Shown here piece by piece: positions 20,889-30,400 of a DNA stretch of 64,000 bases. A model generated the notes under the pieces. It was not told where the DNA came from. It did no database searches and saw only the letters and a program-made list of their open reading frames with translations. Source of the stretch: Aurantiochytrium sp. KH105 (taxonomy: Eukaryota > Sar > Bigyra > Thraustochytrida > Thraustochytriidae); contig BGKB01000001.1 in the NCBI GenBank assembly GCA_003116975.1, forward strand, positions 608,212 through 672,211, given 5' to 3'. Each line of letters starts with the position of its first letter. Position 1 is the first letter of the stretch. Made by a program: the position numbers and the translations under genes.

Positions 20889-22520
20889 CTACTCGCCTTG
20901 GTCTGCACCAGTAAAGCTAATGGCCTTGGCATCAATCATCTCCTCATAATCGTCATCGTCGTTGGTCTCAACCGTGGTCTGGATGTGCTCGCCACCACTG
21001 GGACAAGGAGAGAGCAAAGGGATCTCGGCAGGGGCCATGCTCTCGGCGGCACCAACAAAGACCTCGTTCGCAGCCTCATGGCACGTGGGGGAAGCCACGG
21101 CTACGGCCTCGGGCGCTACTTCACCTTCGTGCAGACCGGGTGTCGCAACACGCGCCACCTGATACTCTTGCTCGTGAGGATGAAAGGCCGCCTCAAGAGA
21201 CGCAGGCGCGTAGCCTTCAACGCGATCTCCCTGGTGTGAAGGCGACAAAGACATGGCACGCGGACGCAATGGCATGATTCCGAGGTCGCTGCTGCGAAAT
21301 CGTGTCGCGGGCGTCGGTGTTGCCGTCGCAATGTGGCTGCTCGCAGCTCGAAGCAAGACCCTCTGGCGACCAAAACGCTCGTTGGTCGTTTGCGGGAAGG
21401 CAGCGCCCGTAGTGAACGAAGCCTGCGGATCGGGCAAGGTCATCGAGGCAACCTCGCATTCCGTAGACATTGCTCCATGGCTCGCAGGTTCTGTGCATGC
21501 ACTTTGTCCGGGCGTTGTTCCTACATGCGCGCTGGCCATTGGCACGCTGAGCGCTGCAGGTGTAGCCTCGGTGTGCTCTGGAAAGGATGCCAATGGAGCT
21601 GCAATTCGCTCCAACGACATGGTCTCGGGCTGCGGCGCACAGTGTTCAGGCGTGCTCATTGGCAGCGCATTCTCGAGAGCAACTTGTTGCGTAGCATCGG
21701 TCGAGGTAGGCACTTGCAGAGGCGCAGATTCCTCGCGGTTGAGACGATAGCAAGTTGGGGGACTGTAGCATCCGCCGATGGGGCCCATCTCTTGTTGTCC
21801 AGGCAATGCATCCGCCGCTTGTTCTTCCTTGCGCACTCCAAAGGCCTCGACGTCGCTCGACTCCATTTCAGGCATCAACGTCGCGTTTCCTCGAAAGAGA
21901 ATGACCAAGAAGAGCTGCGCGAGGCCAAAAACAAGGCCCACGAGACTCGGTGTGAGCACAAAGACGTCAAAATCAAAGAACGAGTACAGGGTCCAGAGAA
22001 ATCCGCTGAGAATCTGCATGGCGAGGAAACCACGATTGATGGACGAGGCGTCTCGCGCAGCAATCATGCGACGAAGGTCGACAAGCGGCGTCGTGTAGAG
22101 GGCAAGCGAGGAGATCATGCTGTACATGCCTGCGGCTTCTGCTCCTGCTGATGGGGCAAAGAGCCCGAGGACGACAAGAGCGGCAGTGACGGAAAACTGC
22201 ACGACAAAGATGGTCTCCATGCGCCTCACTTGCGTGTCGGACGTGCACAGGCGAGCGCAAGTGATCAGATAGAATACCCCAATGATGATGCCTGCAATGG
22301 AGCCCAGCACCAAGTAGATGTTGCCGATCATGGCGCCGTAGACGGTCCACTGGAGCGCTTGGGGTGCGGTCACGGCAAAGAGGACCGGGTTGAGGCTGCC
22401 AAGATCACGCTTTTTGCGTGCCTTGAGCATAGCATACATGGGGCCCAAGTACAAGAGCTCCGTGGTGATGACGCCCAGGACGGGCGCGATTTGCAGAACA
22501 AAGACTTCTTGAAACCCCAT
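20889..22520 (-). CDS. SWEET/MtN3 sugar transporter with long C-terminal tail, copy 5
   Basis: A 543-residue protein: about 215 residues of SWEET membrane domain followed by a tail of more than 300 residues. Membrane signatures are KKRDLGSLNPVLFAVTAPQ, DASSINRGFLAMQILSGFLW and LTPSLVGLVFGLAQLFLVIL. The tail begins with an acidic stretch (MESSDVEAFGVRKEEQAAD) and carries G-C-Y-S-P-P-T-C-Y-R, matching copy 3. It continues as Ser/Thr/Pro/Ala-rich sequence with a basic patch (FGRQRVLLRAASSH) and ends acidic (NDDDDYEEMID). Usual SWEET length is 220-300 residues. ATG 22520 (MGFQEVFVLQ) is the first in frame. It is the outermost, most upstream member of the array. Confidence 0.9.
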   Translation of the reverse strand: MGFQEVFVLQIAPVLGVITTELLYLGPMYAMLKARKKRDLGSLNPVLFAVTAPQALQWTVYGAMIGNIYLVLGSIAGIIIGVFYLITCARLCTSDTQVRRMETIFVVQFSVTAALVVLGLFAPSAGAEAAGMYSMISSLALYTTPLVDLRRMIAARDASSINRGFLAMQILSGFLWTLYSFFDFDVFVLTPSLVGLVFGLAQLFLVILFRGNATLMPEMESSDVEAFGVRKEEQAADALPGQQEMGPIGGCYSPPTCYRLNREESAPLQVPTSTDATQQVALENALPMSTPEHCAPQPETMSLERIAAPLASFPEHTEATPAALSVPMASAHVGTTPGQSACTEPASHGAMSTECEVASMTLPDPQASFTTGAAFPQTTNERFGRQRVLLRAASSHIATATPTPATRFRSSDLGIMPLRPRAMSLSPSHQGDRVEGYAPASLEAAFHPHEQEYQVARVATPGLHEGEVAPEAVAVASPTCHEAANEVFVGAAESMAPAEIPLLSPCPSGGEHIQTTVETNDDDDYEEMIDAKAISFTGADQGE

Positions 22521-23826
22521 TGTCGCGGACAAGGCAGGCGGAGAGGCAACCGCTATGATCGCCAATGCATAAAAACGCTCGACGAGGCCTGTTTGGTTCT
22601 GGCTCTCGACGGAGTTCGAGTTTTGCTGGGACTCGCAGTCATCGTCGCGTGCGAATTCTCGACGCTCAGCCCCGCTGGCCCGTTGGATGGCCGGCCTTTC
22701 ATCGTATTGCTAGTAACTGCGATGCGACGGCCCTAAGGATCTAGCTAGCCAACAAGGTAGCAAGGTAGGTAGGTAGATGCGTGGCTGGCTACCATGGCTG
22801 CCTGTCGCTGTCTCGCGCTACTTTCCCGCTGGTTCTCCGAGGCGGCGAGACGCGTCTTTTCCGTGCGAGGTCCTCGCGCTGTCTTCTCCCGACCTCCGAC
22901 TTCACCTCCCCGCTGGCTGACTGTGAGCCACACAGTCTGCTGTCACACATGCACAAAAACTCACATCTCCGGTCTTCTGCCGCGGCACGCGCCGCGCGCC
23001 AAGAGCGCCGGCGCTGGAGGCCTCGCCGCGCGGGCTTGGCCGCCGCCGCGAGAGAACGGCGCGGAATGTGCGGGTGCAGGGGGACAGAGAAGGCTTGGTA
23101 GCGGAGCGGCCCTCCGAATGGTCGGCCACGTTGGTGCCTCGAGATTCGAAGACGAGAAAAGCACGAAAATGAGCGAGGTCTCCGATTGGCGTCTCGGGGA
23201 TTGACGAGGGCGGGGTCTCGGAGGGCGGGGTGGTCTGCAGCTGCAGCCGGCGGCGAGGGAGGGAGGGAGGGAGGGAGGAAGGTGTGCTGCAGTCGGGCGC
23301 TGTGACGACGGCGTCTGCAGCTGCTGCTGCTGCTGGCAGTGCAGCGGGATGGTGTCTGCGGCCGCAGGTGCCGAGAGCACCAACCGAATGAAACGAATCA
23401 TTGTGCGCGTCAGCGTCAGCGACGGCGCGGCGCGACCATCCATGTGTTTGTCAGGCGCAGGCGGTCGCTCTTTGATAAGTGACCACTGAGACTGAGACTG
23501 AGATTGCGAGCCGTGTGTGTTTTCCTCTCGCGAAGAGCTCTTTGCGGAGCTGGCCGAGGGCCTTCCCGTGACCCGGGAAGTGACTGGTAGCTGTGGCATC
23601 TGTGTTGGGAATAAAAACCTCCGCACCGGATCCGCAGCCGGTGCCGTTGGGAAACTGCCGCAGCCGTGCCGCTGCCGCAGTTTTCAGCCAACTCTCTCCG
23701 CAACCCGTATCGATGTGCCATTGACGCCATTCGTTCATCGACCACGATTGTTCTTTATAATCGGTTGACGTAAAGATGGAGCCCTTCTCGTGATGTAGAT
23801 TGAAACTAACAACTAAAGTTCGTTTC

Positions 23827-23852
23827 AAAACTAGTTCTCAATAACTAGTTTT
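23827..23852. repeat. Perfect 10-bp inverted repeat, 6-base loop
   Basis: AAAACTAGTT (23827-23836) and AACTAGTTTT (23843-23852) flank CTCAAT. It could form a hairpin; no adjacent gene explains it. Confidence 0.8.
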
Positions 23853-25338
23853 TGACGGGAGGACAACAAGTCATGACGTTACCATCACAACCAGCCGCCC
23901 GCGATGGCCCTATCCGCTGGCTGATTTGGCATCGATTATTTGCTTGCTCATCTACAGTTGGTGCTGATCGCGTGCACACGCACGCATTGACCTGAATCGG
24001 CATGCAAGGTGTTTGGGCTTGTCCCATTGGGCATCATGATTAACCTCCTCCGAAATTGACTTTTTCCCATCCTCGTGCCGTACCACTACAGACTCCTTTG
24101 GAAGCATACAGCCACACCAAGCACTGCAAGCTCGTCGCTACCTTTTATCGGTGGTACTCCAGCGAGTGGGCTCGTTGTGCTACGTTTTGGGACGCAATCC
24201 TGCACTTTAATCGGCAAATTCTGTAGTATAGTAGTATTTCTGGGACACCAACCAACCACACGAGAATAGTCTATTCCCCCTTTTCCTTTTTCTCAAACCA
24301 ACGTCAAGACCAAGAACAAGACCAAGACCAAGACCAGGAACGACACGAAAGTGGCGAAGTCAATGGAGCACGTGCGAAGTCACGTTATCGACCGATTGTG
24401 CAGACAGCCACTCATTCTCCGCCGGCTTCAGCGTCTGGCCCACGCGCCGCCGAGCCTCGTTTTAGCTCGTGCGGTGCGCTAGCGCACGCACATACGCACG
24501 GACGGGGCATTGCTTTATCCACTTCTTGGCACTCGTGTGCTCAAGGCGGCAAATTCGGAAATAATTGGCCCGACCAGATGGCAGGCCTTGCGACCGCGAT
24601 CTCGTCTTCCATGCTCGACCTGCACGTGGTGTGGACTTTGACTTGAACGCACGCTGCAGCGTCGCGAGGGTGATCGATCGCCCCGCTGGCCGAGGAGGGG
24701 GGAAATTGAGCAGCAGTAGCAACAAGGGCAGCAAAAGCAACCAGCGCTCTCAGCCGCGTCACCAAGGGCCAATACATTCGTGACGATGAGGCCTGCGTCC
24801 CGCGAGGGCACGCGGCGGCCTCCACGTCGCAGTCGCAGTCTTCGTCGCAGCCTTTAGTCGGCACCGGCGCCGCAAGGAGCGCAGCGCAGGGCAGCGCGAC
24901 GGCCCTGGCAGGTGTGTCCCGCTGGAAGCGCCGGCCGGGAGGGGGTGTGCGCGCGTGTCTCAGGTCCACGCCTCGCTCTCGCTGCCTCGCTCCCTCCCTC
25001 CCTCCGTCCCTCCCTCCCTGGCCGCCTCTCCCTCCCAGGCGGGCGGCGTCGTCGTTGCCTGCGACCCGCAGCAGCGGCGGCGGCGGTGGCGGCGGCCACA
25101 GGCGCGGCCAGCCCGGGCCCGAGCGCAGCGGCGCGGGCGACGCCCTTCGCCCTCGGCCGCGCGTCTGGCACCGTCGACGGAAGGCACCGAAGGAGGAGGA
25201 GGCTATGGCCAAGCAACTCGAAGCGCGCGGTCCGCAGCGGGAGGAGGTGAGGCGAGGCGAGGCAAGGCAAGGCGAGGCAAGGCGAGGCGCCGCGTGCACC
25301 CGACGGGAACTCACCGTCACAATGGGCACGCGCTCGGC

Positions 25339-25339
<1 letters not shown>

Positions 25340-25377
<38 letters not shown>

Positions 25378-25388
25378 CGTTGTTGTCG

Positions 25389-25441
<53 letters not shown>

Positions 25442-25450
25442 GTTGTTGTT
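25340..25450 (+). repeat. GTT trinucleotide microsatellite, 37 units
   Basis: 111 bp of GTT interrupted by three GTC units, about 200 bp upstream of the ABHD18 start codon. It translates as homopolymers in all frames and is treated as non-coding promoter-proximal repeat. Confidence 0.95.
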
Positions 25451-25652
25451 GAAATGAGGAAAAAAGTGTTCGCCCGAGATGAACGTGCCAGAGGCGGGCG
25501 GTGTGGAAGGAGGGAGAACAGACTGTTGCAGCGCGTGCAGCCCAGCACACTCGCGAGAAGGAGAACGGAGAACTTGCAGCCTGCCAGCCGGCAGGCAGAC
25601 AGGCAGAAGTTTCTCTCCGCAAGGAAAGAAAGCATACCTGGAATGTCCAGAG

Positions 25653-27086
25653 ATGGCGTCGCTGCAGAGTCTCCTCCTCGGCAAGCTGGACTACGTCTAT
25701 GTGACGGCCACGAGAAGAAGCAGGTTCTTCTCGCACGGCTGGGGCGAAGAATCGATCGAACAGGCCCATCGACTCGTCGAGACGCTTGAGAGGCAAGGGA
25801 CGGAAGAGACTTTTCCTGACATCGATCGTCTCATCCCCGCCAACGCTGATCAGGCTTCCAACGTTGACGAGGACATTGAGCCCGAAGACGACGGCGTTGA
25901 ATTCGCGCATGCAAGTGAGACTGATGCTTGCTCCATCTCGACGTCCAGTAGCGCCGGCAGCGACTCTAGCCCGGATCAAATGATGAAGGAGGGACACAAT
26001 GATGACGACAACGACGATGACGACGACGACGACGACGACGACAATAATGAAAGCAAAGGCAGTTATGAAGCTCAAACGTGGAGCTTCGTCTCGCCATGCG
26101 CAGATTTCCTTCCCAAGGAAAGCCAGACTGCACGCGTGCTTGTGGTTTCCCCCCCTCGCACAGTCCAAGCGCGAGGCGTACTCATCCTCGTTGCAGGCAC
26201 CGGTGAGGTCTCCTTTTGGCGACGCAAGAAATTTATTGCAAAGCCGCTTGCCGCAAAAGGCTTCGTCTCAATCATTCTTGAGAGTGTATTTTACGGTAGC
26301 CGCGCTCCTGTCACGCAAAAGAGGTACTTTTGGCGAACAGTCGGCGACTACCTTCTCCACATGCCCGTCACCGTTGTCGAGGTGGCGAAATTGGCCAAAT
26401 ATGCAAAGCAAACCTACCCCGGACTGCCCATTGGTCTCGTGGGTTCGAGTTTGGGAGGAAGCATGGCCGCGGGCGCTCTTCCTTCAGTCATGCGAGAGTT
26501 TCAAAGTCTTGACAAGGAAAGCCCCCAGGAGCAGCGAGGAAGACTGGAGGAGACACCGATCACACTGTGCACATTTCTGCCGCCGTCCCGGACTGCGTCA
26601 ATTCTCTCGAGCGCAATCGCTTACTTTATTGACTTTCGCGCACTTCAGCGCGACGGAGCTGGTCTCCGGACCATCAAGGAAGTCCGTGAGCGGATTCTCC
26701 ACCTGTGCGAGTCTCATCAGCTTGGCCGCTACTTTTCACTCTTACCCGAGAGCGAGTACAAGCGGACTGCCTTTACCTGTTTCCGGGGCCGTCATGATAA
26801 CTATGTCAGACCGAACGAGGTTGCACTCACGCATGGTATCATTGAGCCTCTTGTCTCGAGTGCTCGTCTCGTCGATGTCTCGGGTGGTCATGTGTGGAAT
26901 ATCATGCGTACGGGGAAAGTGGTCCCGCTTGCCGTCGAGGAAGCATTCTCGCGATCATGCGCAGATTACCCCAATCCAATGAAAACAATTCCCGTCTTTC
27001 ACGAGACGGGAAGCGATCTCACTGATGAAAATGAAAATTGCAATATGACGAATAGAGACTGCCCCGGCCCACTGTGTCAGGTCTAA
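25653..27086 (+). CDS. ABHD18: ABHD18-like alpha/beta hydrolase (DUF2048)
   Basis: A 477-residue protein. The ABHD18 hallmark VAGTGEVSFWRRKKFIAKPL followed by ESVFYGSRAP is present. The nucleophile elbow is G-S-S-L-G-G with S266, the acid is probably D382 in GRHDNYVRP and the base H413 in DVSGGHVWN, so the triad looks intact. The N-terminus SRFFSHGWG matches the family's 'F..GWG' start region. Residues about 117-132 form a poly-Asp/Asn tract (a GAC repeat around 26000-26045) not expected in the family, in a loop before the hydrolase core. The product is a predicted lipase-like serine hydrolase; substrate unknown. The frame is open upstream of 25653, but that stretch is low-complexity and the family homology starts just after MASLQSLLLGKL. 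Confidence 0.85.
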   Translation: MASLQSLLLGKLDYVYVTATRRSRFFSHGWGEESIEQAHRLVETLERQGTEETFPDIDRLIPANADQASNVDEDIEPEDDGVEFAHASETDACSISTSSSAGSDSSPDQMMKEGHNDDDNDDDDDDDDDDNNESKGSYEAQTWSFVSPCADFLPKESQTARVLVVSPPRTVQARGVLILVAGTGEVSFWRRKKFIAKPLAAKGFVSIILESVFYGSRAPVTQKRYFWRTVGDYLLHMPVTVVEVAKLAKYAKQTYPGLPIGLVGSSLGGSMAAGALPSVMREFQSLDKESPQEQRGRLEETPITLCTFLPPSRTASILSSAIAYFIDFRALQRDGAGLRTIKEVRERILHLCESHQLGRYFSLLPESEYKRTAFTCFRGRHDNYVRPNEVALTHGIIEPLVSSARLVDVSGGHVWNIMRTGKVVPLAVEEAFSRSCADYPNPMKTIPVFHETGSDLTDENENCNMTNRDCPGPLCQV

Positions 27087-27412
27087 GGAGGCGACCACGC
27101 AACCATTTGTGCTCAATCGTATACGATGGAGTGCAGGAAATCGTCTGGGAAATGTACGAAAGCTCCAGACCCAGATTAGCATTACGTAGAAAGAAACGGA
27201 ATAGTAAAGTTCAACAAATTTAGGCCTGCATTGCACAACAGCGAATGGATAAAAACATGCTTCAGTGAACAATCAAGAATGGTGTCCATGTCGCGCCTCT
27301 ACGATTCTTCGGTCCTTGTTAAGTTTCCGAGACAGACTGACATTGAAAAGAAGAAGCGTCAGTGTAGGTAGATAGATTCAGAGAAAAAAAATGGCGCAAC
27401 CAGGATGCGAGG
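27087..27412. other. Convergent 3' intergenic region
   Basis: 326 bp between the stops of ABHD18 and the LRR-NEL gene, AT-richer than its flanks. Only 3' UTR-type sequence is seen. Confidence 0.5.
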
Positions 27413-30400
27413 TCAAATGCACCTTGTAAGATTCTTGGTGAGATCCTCGTACGAGCGCGAGACGTTGTGAAGGTCGTGACCTGTGTCGACCCAATGACGG
27501 AGAAGCTCCTTTAAGCTCCAGATCGTCCTCGAGGGCAAAAGGCGAACGGGATCCGAAATGCGGGTCCCCATTAAGGTCTGCCACGAAAGCGAGATGCGTT
27601 TAAGGCTGTTGCGAGGCAAGGACTCGAGCGTGAGCGTGGCGCTCTGCTCGAGGCGGTCTTGGCGCTGCCACTCTTCCCAGTTCTGAAGCCACGCCTCAAA
27701 GTCTTCTTCCGAAACGTTGAGGGCGGCCTCAGCCGCAGCCTCGATGGCTTCATCGGGAATGCTGACATAATTCGGGAAGAGCATGTCCTCTGCAGAGACG
27801 GGAAGGTCGAGTCTCTCGCGAAGATCAATCTCAAAACGGAGATAGACGCAAACGTCATCGACAAAGGTAAGTTGGCCAATAAGCTCACGCACGTGCTCGT
27901 GAACAATTTCAAGACGCATGAGCCGCCGACCAAGGTCGCGGAGCGCCTGACGCTCGCCGCGCGCCTCCGCAACGAGAACCGTCTGCTTCATTTGGTTCAA
28001 GGCCCAGATGGGCTTGTCGCCGCAGGCGTCGCCGCTGTCCGCCATGCGAATGCAAAGACCCTCGCGCACGTCTTGGTCTGACGAGCTCACGAGAAGGTCA
28101 AAGACCTCGTAGACGCGCCGGAGAAGGCCCGGTCGCGTTGTTGTTTGCAGGCTAAACTCCTTGGAATAGAACAGCATGCGGAGAAACTCCTTGACGCCAT
28201 GAGCGTACGCTGATGGAACGGCCTCGACGACCATCGGTGCAGTGATACCGACATTCGATTCGTAAATGCGCCCAAAGCTATCGAGAAAGGTGTTGACAGC
28301 AGACTCGAGCGAAACAAAGTTCCCATCGTCGTCACGATCCCATGCAAGGTCTGGGTCCTCGCGAAGAGTCATGTCGGGTCCCGAGGTTTGTATGAATAGA
28401 AAGGCGTTGTCAAGCACGCCCAAGCGCTCGGTCTCGTCCGTATTCGTAGCTACACCGCTCCTGGTGAGGTCAATGTCGTGACGCCTGCCTTCTCCTTCAT
28501 GACCTTCGAGCCCCCACGAGTCGACACAAGAAGGTAAAGTTGTCAACGACGTGCACCACGTAAGGTCTAGCGTGTAGGCATGGAAATCCTGCGGGAGCTG
28601 CGACAAGCAAGGACTATTGGTGAGCACGAGCTTGTCGACGCGAAGGCCCTCGGGAAGCATAACAAAGTTTGGACAGTCTCGCAACGTGAGCGTCGATACC
28701 GTTGGGTCAAGGTTCGGGATCTCTTCGAGTCTCGAGCAGTATATAAAGTCGAGTCTCGTGGCGCAAAGTCCTGCTTCAATGTGGATGAAGTTGAAGCAAT
28801 CTTTGATTGTGATGTAGGCTTGCTCGAGTCCTTGGACCTGCGTGAGATTCTCGAAAGCTTTGCACCGTTCAATGCACAGGCTCGAAGTTTCCATTTCCTT
28901 GGGCAAGCTCGTGAACGCGGCGCACTCACGCACAGTAACACCTGAGGGCGCAGAGAGACCTTCGCCAAGGTCGGTGAACTTTTCGCATTGGGCGATTTCC
29001 AATACAGAATCTACCGAGAAGTTATTGGGTAGACCCTCGAAACTCTCGCACGAAAACACACTCAGGCTGCGCGTCTCCCCCATTTGAATTTCACGAAATC
29101 TTGAGCAATTCCGAATCGTGACGCTCGTGCTTGAGTCCACCTCGCACAAGCTTTCGAGTGAGGGGCAACTTGTTGCAACGAGCTCCCTCTTGACCAAAAT
29201 GCCACGGAGGGAAGAAAGCTCTTCACACGAAACAACCTCGAGCTTCTCCAACTCAAAATCGTCGGGGAGATCGAGCGAGTGAACCTTGCCACACCCCTCG
29301 AGAGTGAGATTTTCCACTTTGCATCTCGAAGACTCGTATGCGTCCGCGGGATGTGTAATGGAAAAGTGCGCAAGCTCTGGGAGACTCTTGAGTGTGAGCG
29401 TTGCGAATCGCTTTATCGTGATAATCTCGATGCTGTTCAGCATTGGGCAGGCGCTGATGGACCAATTTGCCAGGTTGCTCGTTTGTGTGTCCTGTGAAGA
29501 TTTGGCGGGGCCCCCGTCAGTGACAGATATCTCGCAGAGATTATTGCATGAACGAAGTTTGAGCAGATTGACCGTGCGAAGTGAGAGTGATGGCATGACT
29601 GAGCCAAAGATGTCAATGTCATCAGACTCGACATCGGGGACATCCTGGATTTTATCGCAATGCTTGATCTGGGATTGTTTGAACACGCGCGCAGGAGTTG
29701 AAGAGAGTTCGGGACAGTCGAAGGCCGAAAATTCGTCGGCAAAAGGGATGTCCAAATCGATGAGCGCAGGACAACTGTAGAGGTGGACCTTTAAGGCCCC
29801 CTCCAAGGCCGACAGCGCAACGAGCGCATCCATGCCGGACATAGTGATTGTGACAGAGGAGCCAAAGGTTACATTGAAGGCGGAGAGACGTGGACACATG
29901 AGCCAGGTGAAATGATATTTCACATTCGCATCACCAACGATCGTTTCGAGGCGCGGACAGAGCCGTGCTGACATGGAGGCCAGAGAGCCGTGCACACTCA
30001 TCTGTTCAAGGTCGTCGAGCTGCGAGATTGAAATTTCGGGAGTGACGTCGTTGCCATTGGCGGTGAGATCCACCTCACGCAGCGATGAGCACGCATGAAG
30101 CCGAATTTTATCACTGAAGGAGCGCACCTCGAGCACTTGGAGAGTCTCGACGAGCATCAGCTCGATCGAGGTGCAGCTATCGATGCTCAGATGAACGAGG
30201 TGTGACAGGGTGTCGAAGCCCAAGAGCGATTCGTATGAGCGCCGGTACCAGCATTCAATGTGCTCAAACTTCGCCGACTGAAGTGCCGAGCAGTTGTTGA
30301 GGTCGACGCGGCCCCCGCACGAGGTTTTTTCGCAGACCTTTAGCGCCGAGCACCCATCCAGAGCGAGATCCTGGCCAACAAAGATCCTGGAGGGAAGCTC

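Larger units (their letters stand above)
22521..25652. other. Large divergent intergenic region between SWEET 5 and ABHD18
   Basis: 3.1 kb between divergent starts. It contains GGGA units (about 23256-23280), a perfect 10-bp inverted repeat AAAACTAGTT/AACTAGTTTT with a 6-base loop (23827-23852), CCAAGA-type units (about 24300-24345), CCCT units (about 24990-25020) and the GTT microsatellite at 25340-25450. Open frames over the simple repeats encode homopolymers and are rejected. The stretch 23750-24400 is less GC-rich and held no recognisable gene. Confidence 0.5.

Noticed and set aside
24541..26168. Minus-strand frames encoding poly-Thr, poly-Asn and poly-Gln over the GTT repeat
   Set aside because: They exist because the GTT repeat has no stops in any frame; they overlap the well-supported ABHD18 gene.
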